DNA of 64,000 nucleotides from SKLM01 sp964421785. Lineage in GTDB: Bacteria; Chloroflexota; Anaerolineae; B4-G1. Each line of letters begins with the position of its first letter. The first letter of the stretch is position 1. A program made the translations under genes and the position numbers. Location of the stretch: the NCBI GenBank assembly GCA_964421785.1, contig CAYQZG010000004.1, positions 1 to 64,000 on the forward strand, in the 5' to 3' direction. Under the pieces are notes generated by a model, which worked only from the letters and a program-made list of their open reading frames with translations, ran no database searches and was not told the DNA's origin. Below are positions 31,599-39,419 of the stretch, in pieces.

Positions 31599-32546
31599 AT
31601 GTCTGACGTTTCCAACCAGAACCCATCCGATCCGTACGCCGTGCCTGAGGGCCATAGGTCCGGCTTTGTCGCGGTAATTGGTCGACCCAACGTCGGCAAA
31701 TCGACCTTGATGAACCATTTTGTGGGTGAGAAGGTCGCTATTGTGTCGTCTAAGCCTCAGACGACCCGCAGTCGCATCCGCGGCATCTTGACGCAGGAGA
31801 CGTTCCAAGTCATTTTCGTCGATACGCCCGGGATTCATCGGCCCTTCCATAAGCTGGGAAGGATCATGGTCAACGCCGCGACGGAAGCCATCCCAGATGC
31901 CGACGTGGTGCTGTTTATGGTCGACGTCTCCGTGATGCCCACCAAGGAAGATCGGATGATCGCCGAGATTCTCGAAAAGCAGGCCGATACACCAACCATC
32001 CTGGTCCTCAACAAGATGGATCTCCTGCCGCCGGAGAACGTCGAAGCTCATACGGAGGCTTACTGGGATCTGGCACCCTTTCACGATGAATGGATGATGA
32101 CGATTGCGACTGAGGGTGCGAACCTGGGAGTGTTGCTTGAGCGGATCATCGCCGCGCTCCCGGAGGGTCCCCGCTACTACCCGGGAGAGTACATCACCGA
32201 TCAGACCGAGCGTCAGATCGTCGCCGAGCTGATCAGAGAGCAGGTGCTGCGCCACACCTACCATGAGGTCCCTCACTCTGTAGCCGTCGTCGTGGAGGAG
32301 TTTGAGGAGCGAGAAGAGGGTGTGATCTACATCGCGGCCAACGTCTTTGTGGAGAGGGAATCGCAGAAGGGGATCGTCATCGGCCGCGGGGGGCGCATGA
32401 TCCGCAGGATTGGCTCGGATGCGCGAGAGGCGGTGGAGCGCTTGGTCGGCGGCAGGGTCTATCTCGATCTATGGGTGAAGGTGCGTGAGGGATGGCGAGA
32501 GGACGAGAGAGAACTGCGGCGGCTGGGTTTCGATCGAGGGCTGTGA
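31599..32546 (+). CDS. era: GTPase Era
   Basis: A 315-residue GTPase that binds the 3' end of 16S rRNA during 30S assembly. The G domain shows GRPNVGKSTLMN (G1), TTRSRIRGILT (G2), DTPGIHRP (G3) and NKMD (G4). The C-terminal KH domain has IVIGRGGRMIRRIGSDAR. About 20 extra residues precede the G1 block. GGGAG lies before the ATG. It follows the transporter gene by 24 bp and is probably co-transcribed with it. Confidence 0.96.
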   Translation: MSDVSNQNPSDPYAVPEGHRSGFVAVIGRPNVGKSTLMNHFVGEKVAIVSSKPQTTRSRIRGILTQETFQVIFVDTPGIHRPFHKLGRIMVNAATEAIPDADVVLFMVDVSVMPTKEDRMIAEILEKQADTPTILVLNKMDLLPPENVEAHTEAYWDLAPFHDEWMMTIATEGANLGVLLERIIAALPEGPRYYPGEYITDQTERQIVAELIREQVLRHTYHEVPHSVAVVVEEFEEREEGVIYIAANVFVERESQKGIVIGRGGRMIRRIGSDAREAVERLVGGRVYLDLWVKVREGWREDERELRRLGFDRGL

Positions 32547-32561
32547 GCGGAGAGTCAAGGC

Positions 32562-32590
32562 TTGAGCTCTGTCCCGGATTGTGGTATAGT
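32562..32590 (+). promoter_or_regulatory. Promoter of the PPC-domain protein gene
   Basis: TTGAGC (32562-32567), a 17-bp spacer and TATAGT (32585-32590), about 56 bp before the ATG at 32647. Confidence 0.6.
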
Positions 32591-32646
32591 AGCTCAGCCA
32601 GATGTTCTCAGTAGTAGATGAGTTGTTAGGCGGGAGGGGCAAGCCT

Positions 32647-34437
32647 ATGAAACGCGGATCTATACTTATCGTATCGCTAGCTGCTGCGCTTCTCGCGCTC
32701 TTTTCCATCTCAGCTGTCCTGGCCGCTCCAGGACGCATGCCCAGGCTTCAGATCATGGAGGAGGAACCCAACAACAGCTTTGATGAGGCTGACCAGAATG
32801 CAGGGATTCCGATTGGGGGCAACGTGAGAGGTACCGTCTCCGAGACGGATGAATTGGACTATTTCAGGATTAGTACGGAAGTGGGACGCGAGTACAAGAC
32901 CAGCCTCAACGTCACCGGCCAATCGGGTGGTCTCGATTTGAAGATGAGCGTTTTCAACGGCAATCGGGGCTTTATCGACGACGATTCGAGCTCTCTGACC
33001 TGGGAGGCATCTCACGACAGCCACTACATCCTCGTTGAGGCTCTTCTGGCTACGACGACCACCGTGCAGTCCGCTCAATATCGCGTGAGTGTCAACGTGA
33101 TTGCTGCAACCCCGACACCGAGCGAGACCCCGGCCGATACCGCGACCCCAGAGCCCGTTGACGAGGATGACTATGAGCCCAACGACACGTTTGCAGAGGC
33201 TGACGGGGAGGGCCCCACGCTGCCTATCCAGGTGCCGATTCTTCTGGAGCTGACCTTCCATAATGAAGACGACGACGACTATTTCCGGTTTTACGCCAAG
33301 GAGGATCGCTGGTATCAAGCTACGACCAGCGATCTGAACCTAGTTGACACCCTTGTGGAGATCTACGACGCAGACCAGACCAGAGTCGGGAGGGACGACG
33401 ACGGGGCCGGTGGACTGGCATCCCAGGCTTCTTGGCAAGCGGACTACGATGGCTATTACTACATTGTGGTCCAGAACAACGTCGATTCGGTTGGAGGCTA
33501 CAATCTGACGCTGGACGAGATCACCGCCCCGGCCACGGAGACCCCTGGTCCTTCCCCTACGCCCGGCGCGACGCCCCGCGCGGAAGCCGACGACTGCGAG
33601 CCCAACCTCGACTTTGAGCATGCCTGCGTCATTCCGGTGAACGAAACCCAAACCTTCGATTTCCTGCCTGTGCTGGGTGAGGGACCGGATAACGATTTCT
33701 ACAAGATCTGGGTCAAGTCAGGCCTGCATTTCAGGTGCGAGACATCGGAACTGGCACCGGGTGTGGACCCCAACATGATCATCTTCAGCGGGCCTTCCTG
33801 GGATCACGCCATCGCGGGGAATGACGATGTTGAGGAGGGGAACTACAACAGCGCCCTCAACTACTACGCCACCTATGATGGTTGGTTATATGTGCTGGTC
33901 GGCACGGGCGACCGCACGCCGCCTGATATCTACGATAGCTATTACGACCTGCGCTGTGAGAAGAGCACCGAGTCTTTTGTGGCCACCAGTACACCTCAGC
34001 CGACGGCTACGTCAGGCGCTCCGGAGGAGACACCGACGGCGACGCCGACGAGGGCTGAGTCACCTCCTCCCACAGTCACGCCGGGGACCCAAGCGCTGTC
34101 CATACGGCCTGTGACCACGCCGACGCCTCCTGCGACGCCCGCTCCTCGGTTCGTGCCTGTCAGCCTCCTGGTCTACTACGATGCTAATGACGATGGTCAA
34201 ATTGGTGCCGGTGAAGGCATCACGGGTATCTCGGCGCAAGCCTACGATGTCGCTACCGATGAATTGCTGGCTCAGGGTTATACAGATGCACAAGGCAGCT
34301 TGGATTTCACCGTCTCAGCACAAGGCCCTGTGCGCATCACCATTCCATTCCTTGGCTTCAGCCATCTGGTTACGGGTGCGGAGGCCAGCATCCAAGTCCG
34401 CGTGCCACCTCGTTCACTTCTGGGAGGGACTCCGTAA
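32647..34437 (+). CDS. Secreted protein with three PPC-like domains and a C-terminal beta domain
   Basis: A 596-residue secreted protein. A signal peptide (about 1-26) ends VLAAPG. It is followed by three bacterial pre-peptidase C-terminal (PPC)-type beta domains, each starting with an 'EPN' motif (EEEPNNSFDEAD, DDYEPNDTFAEAD, DDCEPNLDFEHA) and carrying a D-x-D-Y-F core. Thr/Pro-rich linkers separate them, the longest around 455-500. The last about 95 residues form an SdrD-B or carboxypeptidase-regulatory-like domain (LLVYYDANDDGQIGAGEG has a calcium-binding look). No protease domain is present. It probably acts on the cell surface. ATG 32647 is preferred because it begins the signal peptide and has GGGAGG upstream. 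It runs straight into the next gene (3 bp apart). Confidence 0.82.
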   Translation: MKRGSILIVSLAAALLALFSISAVLAAPGRMPRLQIMEEEPNNSFDEADQNAGIPIGGNVRGTVSETDELDYFRISTEVGREYKTSLNVTGQSGGLDLKMSVFNGNRGFIDDDSSSLTWEASHDSHYILVEALLATTTTVQSAQYRVSVNVIAATPTPSETPADTATPEPVDEDDYEPNDTFAEADGEGPTLPIQVPILLELTFHNEDDDDYFRFYAKEDRWYQATTSDLNLVDTLVEIYDADQTRVGRDDDGAGGLASQASWQADYDGYYYIVVQNNVDSVGGYNLTLDEITAPATETPGPSPTPGATPRAEADDCEPNLDFEHACVIPVNETQTFDFLPVLGEGPDNDFYKIWVKSGLHFRCETSELAPGVDPNMIIFSGPSWDHAIAGNDDVEEGNYNSALNYYATYDGWLYVLVGTGDRTPPDIYDSYYDLRCEKSTESFVATSTPQPTATSGAPEETPTATPTRAESPPPTVTPGTQALSIRPVTTPTPPATPAPRFVPVSLLVYYDANDDGQIGAGEGITGISAQAYDVATDELLAQGYTDAQGSLDFTVSAQGPVRITIPFLGFSHLVTGAEASIQVRVPPRSLLGGTP

Positions 34438-34440
34438 TCT

Positions 34441-35844
34441 ATGAACAACCCTGCGTCGACAACAGACCAAAGGCGGTTCAAGAAGCCCCAATTTGGACCG
34501 CCGGACCGTCGCCAGCTATTGATTCTCTCCATCGTCAGCGGTGCCATTCTGCTGTTTGTTGCAGTGGCGATACTCGTTTACCTGGGATTGAGAGGAGCAG
34601 GAGAGCCCAGTGCAGAGACCCCTACCTTTACCCCTACACCTACCGAGATGATAGAGGCAACGGCGACAGCTTTTGCTTCGCCTGTCCCTGAACCTAGCTG
34701 CGAGACGATTATCAGCAGCGGTGACGTGGAAATGAGTGTGGCCCTCCCTGTCTCACTTACGGCAAGAAGCACTGCATACGCCGTGGAGCCCATCGTCCCG
34801 GAAAGCGATGCCTGGATCTATCCTCCCGATCGGTCAGGCAAGGCGGTGTGGGTCTGCGGCACAGTTGTTAATTACGTCATCGGCCTGGAGCCCACGACAG
34901 AGAACGAGGAGTTAGTGAGAAACCTCTCACCCGGTGACGAGATCGAGCTTCAACTGACCAGCGGCGCTGTTTTGCTCTTTCGCTTTGTCGAACGACAGGA
35001 AGCGACCCCTGGGGCCGACTTCGCTCTGTCTCAGCAGAAGCCTAGGTTGACGTTGGTGTTGCCCAAGAGCGACACATGGGAGATCGCTACGGCCGATTAC
35101 GCGGCGGAGGCCGAGTCGGTGGAGACACCTCCACCCGAAGCCTCGACCCAGCCCGGCCAACCCGTACAAGTGGATCAGGCACGCGTGACGATGAATAGGG
35201 GTTATGTTGAGCATAGCAACGATCTCTCGCAGGATACGGCGTACTACCTAACGGAGTTCTCTGTTGAGAATGTTGGGGAAGCGGTTCTGGCGACCGACGC
35301 GATCTCGATGAAATTGCGAGACAGCATAGGGAACACCTACTTGGTCTCTCCCCAGGCCAGCGAGGCTGGAGAGTTTGGACCTCTCAGTGGGGCGATCCAG
35401 CCTGGTGCGTCGACACAGGGCTCGGCGGGCTTCCTGGTGCCATACCCTCTGCCCGCGGGAGAGCTAACCTGGATCTTCTCACTTCGCCCCGGGTCCGAAG
35501 AGGTCAGGGTGAGTATTCCTTATGAGGGCGGAACAGACGAGGACGCTGTCGCTGTACAGTCCGAGGTGACGATCATCGATGCCTTCTTGAGCGACGATGG
35601 AGACCTGCTGATCATTGAGGGAGAAGTGCAGAATGAAGGTACGCAACCGCTCGTTGTGGAGCGCGCCGACGTCACCCTCTCCTCCAGCGTGGGCATGAGC
35701 GAGTTGGTCATGGAAGCACCGTCACTGCCATGGACGATCCAGCCAGGGCAGTTGCAGGTGATTGAACTGCAGTATCAGAGGCCCAATGCTTCAACTGTGC
35801 TGTTGGAGGTGTTGGGTTACTCATTCGAGATCGACGGGCTCTAG
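34441..35844 (+). CDS. Membrane-anchored extracellular protein with Thr/Pro linker and DUF4352-like domains
   Basis: A 467-residue protein of unknown function. A cytoplasmic head (1-25) precedes one membrane helix (about 27-49), then a Thr/Pro linker (TPTFTPTPTEM). An extracellular domain follows (about 75-215) with two cysteines (CETI, VWVCG). Two immunoglobulin-like domains come next (about 240-355 and 370-465). The first of these has the DUF4352-type pattern YLTEFSVENVGEAVLATDAI. The Thr/Pro linker style matches the PPC gene just upstream, so the pair may form one surface assembly (inference). Confidence 0.7.
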   Translation: MNNPASTTDQRRFKKPQFGPPDRRQLLILSIVSGAILLFVAVAILVYLGLRGAGEPSAETPTFTPTPTEMIEATATAFASPVPEPSCETIISSGDVEMSVALPVSLTARSTAYAVEPIVPESDAWIYPPDRSGKAVWVCGTVVNYVIGLEPTTENEELVRNLSPGDEIELQLTSGAVLLFRFVERQEATPGADFALSQQKPRLTLVLPKSDTWEIATADYAAEAESVETPPPEASTQPGQPVQVDQARVTMNRGYVEHSNDLSQDTAYYLTEFSVENVGEAVLATDAISMKLRDSIGNTYLVSPQASEAGEFGPLSGAIQPGASTQGSAGFLVPYPLPAGELTWIFSLRPGSEEVRVSIPYEGGTDEDAVAVQSEVTIIDAFLSDDGDLLIIEGEVQNEGTQPLVVERADVTLSSSVGMSELVMEAPSLPWTIQPGQLQVIELQYQRPNASTVLLEVLGYSFEIDGL

Positions 35845-35892
35845 CAGCGGTGATGCGAAGGCTTGGGGCTAAGAGCACGGGCGATCACCGCC

Positions 35893-35913
35893 TAGTCGCC
35901 CCGAGACTGGGCT
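35893..35913. repeat. Palindrome B copy between convergent genes
   Basis: TAGTCGCCCCGAGACTGGGC T, ending 2 bp before the ribF stop codon (minus strand). It may also serve as a hairpin between the convergent transcripts. Confidence 0.7.
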
Positions 35914-35915
35914 TC

Positions 35916-36899
35916 CTACTCGTTCAGAAGAGCTCGCGTCTGGGTGATATCCTCTTCCATTTGTGCTACCAATGCGTTCAAGGTTGGGTAGGCATGCTCG
36001 TCTCGCAGGCGGGTGATGAAGTCGACCGTCAACACTTGGTCGTACAGATCGCGGGTGAAATCGAGCAGGTGTGCCTCGACAGTAAGTCCCTGCGCCTTTC
36101 GCCCCGGGACGGGGCTCGGAGCACAATGTAGGCTGGATTGCGCAGTGAATGTCGGCCGAGTCCCCACGTTGACAGCCGCTGCATAGCTCCCCCAGCGCTC
36201 GGTGTGTGCCCGGCAGGCATAGACTCCGCCGGCAGGGATGAGACGATTCGGCGGAGGAGAGATATTTGCCGTCGGCACCCCAATGTCCTGTCCCAGCCCG
36301 CGCCCGTGTATGACGACCCCAGAAAGCCGGTAGGGGCGGCCCAGGCAGCCATTTGCCTCGTCGATGTCGCCGCGCTGTAGGGCATGACGTATGCGACTGC
36401 TGTGAACGACACTGCCCTGCCACTCCACCGGCTCGACAACACGGACCCGAAAGTCTAGCTGCGCCCCCAAGCTTCTAAGATAGGCGATGTCCCCCCGCCG
36501 GTCGTGCCCGAGCGTGAAATCGGGACCTACTTGAATCTCAGCCAGGTTCAGATGACGTATCAGGTCGTTCACAAAATCGCTGGCCGAGGTCTGTACGATC
36601 TCCTCCGTAAAAGGGAAGACAACGACAGTGTCCAGCGCCATTGCTGCCATCAGATCGAGGCGCTCTCCCACTGTGGTTAGCAGAAGCGGCTCACGATCAC
36701 TGAGCAGAGCCGCCGGATGAGGGTCGAAGGTGATAGCAATGGCTACGTGTCCGCCAGCGTGAGCTTTCTCCACCATTCCTTCAATGATCCGTTGGTGGCC
36801 CAAGTGGAGGCCATCGAATACCCCAATGGTCACGTAGGAACGTGTGCTGGAGGCGTGTGGATCAGGATTGGCTTCTCGCAACCGATGAACGACGCGCAT
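35916..36899 (-). CDS. ribF: Bifunctional riboflavin kinase / FAD synthetase
   Basis: A 327-residue enzyme that makes FMN and FAD from riboflavin. The N-terminal adenylyltransferase domain has GVFDGLHLGHQ (26-36) and HSSRIRHALQRGD. The C-terminal riboflavin kinase has GRGLGQDIGVPTANI, GVYACRAH and NVGTRPTF. Between RPTF and TVEAHLLDF lie about 18 extra residues (about 253-271, containing CAPSPVPGRK). Their DNA is an in-frame copy of dispersed palindrome B at 36101-36128. It is last in the nusA-to-ribF operon, 9 bp after truB; truB-ribF is a common bacterial order. Confidence 0.94.
   Translation of the reverse strand: MRVVHRLREANPDPHASSTRSYVTIGVFDGLHLGHQRIIEGMVEKAHAGGHVAIAITFDPHPAALLSDREPLLLTTVGERLDLMAAMALDTVVVFPFTEEIVQTSASDFVNDLIRHLNLAEIQVGPDFTLGHDRRGDIAYLRSLGAQLDFRVRVVEPVEWQGSVVHSSRIRHALQRGDIDEANGCLGRPYRLSGVVIHGRGLGQDIGVPTANISPPPNRLIPAGGVYACRAHTERWGSYAAAVNVGTRPTFTAQSSLHCAPSPVPGRKAQGLTVEAHLLDFTRDLYDQVLTVDFITRLRDEHAYPTLNALVAQMEEDITQTRALLNE
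36101..36128. repeat. Palindrome B inserted in frame within ribF
   Basis: GCCCCGGGACGGGGCTCGGA followed by GCACAATG matches the intergenic copies (for example 39311-39341, which continue GAGCACCTATTG). It lies inside the riboflavin kinase part of ribF and keeps the reading frame open, encoding CAPSPVPGRK on the minus strand. Confidence 0.8.
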
Positions 36900-36908
36900 G
36901 GTACTGTT

Positions 36909-37865
36909 TCAATCGCCACCCAGGGTAGAGGGTGAGTGTGGATCAGGGTAGGGGGTGACGAAGACCTTCTTGGGACGCCAGGCATTCTCCTGGGCGTCAT
37001 AAGCGGCAAGAGCAAGGAATCTGCCCTGAGGTCCGTAGACGCGAGCTAGCTCTGTATGCCGGCTCTTGCCTTCATCGTCAATCGACTGTCCAGAGCAGAA
37101 CTGTCGTGCCTCACGACCATCCAGGTGGAGGGCCGGGAATCGACCGGCAAGTGCTTGATCGACGGGGACTAGCAACTCAGGCCAATGGCCCTCTGCGGCT
37201 GCTTGGGCGAGATGGTCTAGCGTGACAGCGTCCTCCAATTGGAAGCTTCCGCTGGCGAGGCGGGTCAGGCTGGTCACGTAGGCGCCGCATCCTAGCTTCT
37301 GACCGAGGTCATGGACCAACACGCGCACGTACGTGCCGGGCGAGCACTCAATCTCCAGGGTACACTTCGCCTGGCGACCGAGCGACTCCCAGGCGACCAG
37401 ATTGAGACGGTGTATCTCGACGCGCCGGGGCTCGCGATCCACCTCAATACCCCGGCGAGCCAGGCGATAGAGAGGCTTGCCGTGATGCTTGACCGCCGAG
37501 TACATCGGGGGGATCTGTTCAATGACACCTCGAAACTGCGCGAGGGCTTCCTCGACCTGATTACGGTCGACTTCAACCGGTGATTTGGATAGGATCTCTC
37601 CCTCGCTGTCGAACGTGCTGGTGACGACGCCCAGCCGGAGATCCGTGCGATAGGTCTTTGGCTCTTCCATCAGGTACTCGGCGACGCGCGTTGCTGTACG
37701 GCCCACACAGATGACGAGCACGCCGGTCGCCAGTGGATCCAGTGTCCCCGTGTGTCCAACGCGGCGCACGTCGGTCAATGCACGGACACGCTCCACCACA
37801 TCGTGGGAGGTTTGCCCGAGAGGTTTATCGATGCTAAGGATGCCGCTTGGCTTGTCTTTCTTCAA
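36909..37865 (-). CDS. truB: tRNA pseudouridine(55) synthase
   Basis: A 318-residue enzyme that makes pseudouridine 55 in the tRNA T-loop. The catalytic aspartate is in GHTGTLDPLATGVL. Other family blocks are KPLGQTSHDVV, PPMYSAVKHHGKPLYRLAR and CSPGTYVRVLVHDLG. The C-terminal region (LHLDGREARQFCSGQSI to RVYGPQGRFLALAAYD) is the PUA-like part. The ATG overlaps the stop of the DHH phosphoesterase gene by 4 bp (ATGA). Confidence 0.96.
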   Translation of the reverse strand: MKKDKPSGILSIDKPLGQTSHDVVERVRALTDVRRVGHTGTLDPLATGVLVICVGRTATRVAEYLMEEPKTYRTDLRLGVVTSTFDSEGEILSKSPVEVDRNQVEEALAQFRGVIEQIPPMYSAVKHHGKPLYRLARRGIEVDREPRRVEIHRLNLVAWESLGRQAKCTLEIECSPGTYVRVLVHDLGQKLGCGAYVTSLTRLASGSFQLEDAVTLDHLAQAAAEGHWPELLVPVDQALAGRFPALHLDGREARQFCSGQSIDDEGKSRHTELARVYGPQGRFLALAAYDAQENAWRPKKVFVTPYPDPHSPSTLGGD

Positions 37866-38917
37866 GGGGTGCCGCTTCGTCTATCTCTCTTGGGGCGGGT
37901 ATCGTTTCGCTTATCCTTTGAGAGGATGCCGTAGGCACGACTGGCTCGCTGGTGGGCTATATCGGGTTGCAGTGCCTCCAAGACGTGCTGCTGGGCCTCC
38001 TCGAGTGGCCCCGCGATGCCGAAACCAGCAGCAAGTGCGTGCCCTCCACCCCCGAACTGGAGAGCGAGCTGCGCCACGTTGAAGCCAGGGACAGCTCGCA
38101 TCCCTACACTTACGCTGCCATCTTCCTGCTCAACAAAGACCACGGAGACATCGGCTTCATCAGCGCTGACGAGAAAACTGGCCAACCCAGCGTCACCGCT
38201 GCCCTGGTAGCCGGTCTCGCGCTGCATAACCAGCGGTATGCTGGTCCAGATGATGCCGTCCTCGAAGCGAAGACAGGAGAGGGCAGCTCCCCATAAGCGC
38301 GCTACTCCTATCGGGCGACGGTCGAGACCATGCTGGCTGATGTATGGAAGTGAGGCGCCTGCCTCCATCAATCGCAGTGCTGCCTCTACGACGCGCGGCG
38401 TCACATTGCTCGTGCGAAACCCACGTGTGTCGGTGACAATGCCGATCAGTAAGCTGGTAGCCAGTGTCTCATCGAGCCTAACCTCCAGATGGTCCAAGAG
38501 GCGTAGGAGCACCTCGGCAGTTGAGGACGCCTCGGGATCGACCACGTTCACGTCACCAAAGCCAACGTTGGTGATGTGATGATCGACGTTGATCAATGGA
38601 TGTTGATTGAAGTGCGGCAGCTCAGGAAAGCTGCCCAGCCGGCGCAGATCCGAACAGTCGAGAGCGATGACCAGATCAAACGGGTCAGTGACATCCTGTA
38701 CAATCGCTTCGACTCCGGGGACGTAGTCGAAGCTGAAGGGAACGGCGTCTGAACAGGCTGCGATCGGCGACAGGTCTAATTGCTGCAATGCGCGATTTAA
38801 CCCGGTCAGGCTGCCGAGCGCGTCACCATCGGGAGCAACGTGACATACCAGAAGGGGCCGATGAGCTCCGCGAATAAGCCCGCTAGCCCGCTGCAGTGTC
38901 GCTCTCTTCGTCACCAA
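37862..38917 (-). CDS. DHH/DHHA1 phosphoesterase (NrnA-like)
   Basis: A 351-residue bifunctional oligoribonuclease / pAp phosphatase-type protein. The DHH domain has HVAPDGDALGS (metal ligands H-x-x-P-D-x-D), ALDCSDLRR and the DHH motif in NVDHHITN. The DHHA1 domain ends with the nucleic-acid motif GGGGHALAAGF. In Firmicutes NrnA degrades nano-RNA and 3'-phosphoadenosine-5'-phosphate; related enzymes cleave cyclic dinucleotide products. It lies in the classic rbfA-nrnA-truB arrangement. The GTG start overlaps rbfA by 35 bp. The C-terminal 40 residues are basic and family-atypical. Confidence 0.9.
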   Translation of the reverse strand: MVTKRATLQRASGLIRGAHRPLLVCHVAPDGDALGSLTGLNRALQQLDLSPIAACSDAVPFSFDYVPGVEAIVQDVTDPFDLVIALDCSDLRRLGSFPELPHFNQHPLINVDHHITNVGFGDVNVVDPEASSTAEVLLRLLDHLEVRLDETLATSLLIGIVTDTRGFRTSNVTPRVVEAALRLMEAGASLPYISQHGLDRRPIGVARLWGAALSCLRFEDGIIWTSIPLVMQRETGYQGSGDAGLASFLVSADEADVSVVFVEQEDGSVSVGMRAVPGFNVAQLALQFGGGGHALAAGFGIAGPLEEAQQHVLEALQPDIAHQRASRAYGILSKDKRNDTRPKRDRRSGTP

Positions 38918-39254
38918 GGCCCAACTCGTCGAGAATGCTGGAGATTCGTTCGCCTCGCTCCACTGAGCGATCGTAGTGGAAGATCAATTCTGGCGTGTGG
39001 CGCAGACGCAGATGCTGACCTAGTTCGCGACGGAGCCAGCCGGCTGCGCTATCTAGGCCTTCCTGGACCTCCTCAAGCGATTGGTCGCCGCCGGGTGCAC
39101 TGAAGTAGACGTCAGCGCGTGATGCATCGGGGGAAACCTCTACATCGGTGATGGTGACCAGGTGTAGACGTGGGTCCTTGATTTTCCTCTCCAGAAGATT
39201 GGACAGGCGGATATGGATGAGCTCTGACACACGACGTTGGTATCTTTTACCCAT
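38883..39254 (-). CDS. rbfA: Ribosome-binding factor A
   Basis: A 123-residue KH-like protein for 16S 5'-end maturation of the 30S subunit. It shows the family pattern RRVSELIHIRLSNLLERKIKDPRL, VTITDVEVSPDASRADVYFS and LRRELGQHLRLRHTPELIFHYD. It lies between infB and the DHH gene in the translation operon, with palindrome B copies just upstream (39311-39381). Its end overlaps the start of the next gene. Confidence 0.95.
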   Translation of the reverse strand: MGKRYQRRVSELIHIRLSNLLERKIKDPRLHLVTITDVEVSPDASRADVYFSAPGGDQSLEEVQEGLDSAAGWLRRELGQHLRLRHTPELIFHYDRSVERGERISSILDELGLGDEESDTAAG

Positions 39255-39310
39255 CGGTTTCTTTGCCTATGATGATCGAGTTGAGCCGAGTCTACGGGTT
39301 AGGCCCTTAT

Positions 39311-39381
39311 CGCCCCGAGACGGGGCTCAGAGCACCTATTGCCGCACTTGTCGCCCCGGGATGGGGCTTAGACATCTATTG
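39311..39381. repeat. Two palindrome B copies between infB and rbfA
   Basis: CGCCCCGAGACGGGGCTCAG with GAGCACCTATTG (39311-39341), the best copy in the window, is followed 9 bp later by TCGCCCCGGGATGGGGCTTA with GACATCTATTG (39351-39381). Both would form hairpins inside the nusA-infB-rbfA transcript and may affect RNA stability or processing. Confidence 0.85.
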
Positions 39382-39419
39382 TTCCTCAGAGGCGATGTGC
39401 TACTCACGCCAGCCCGACT

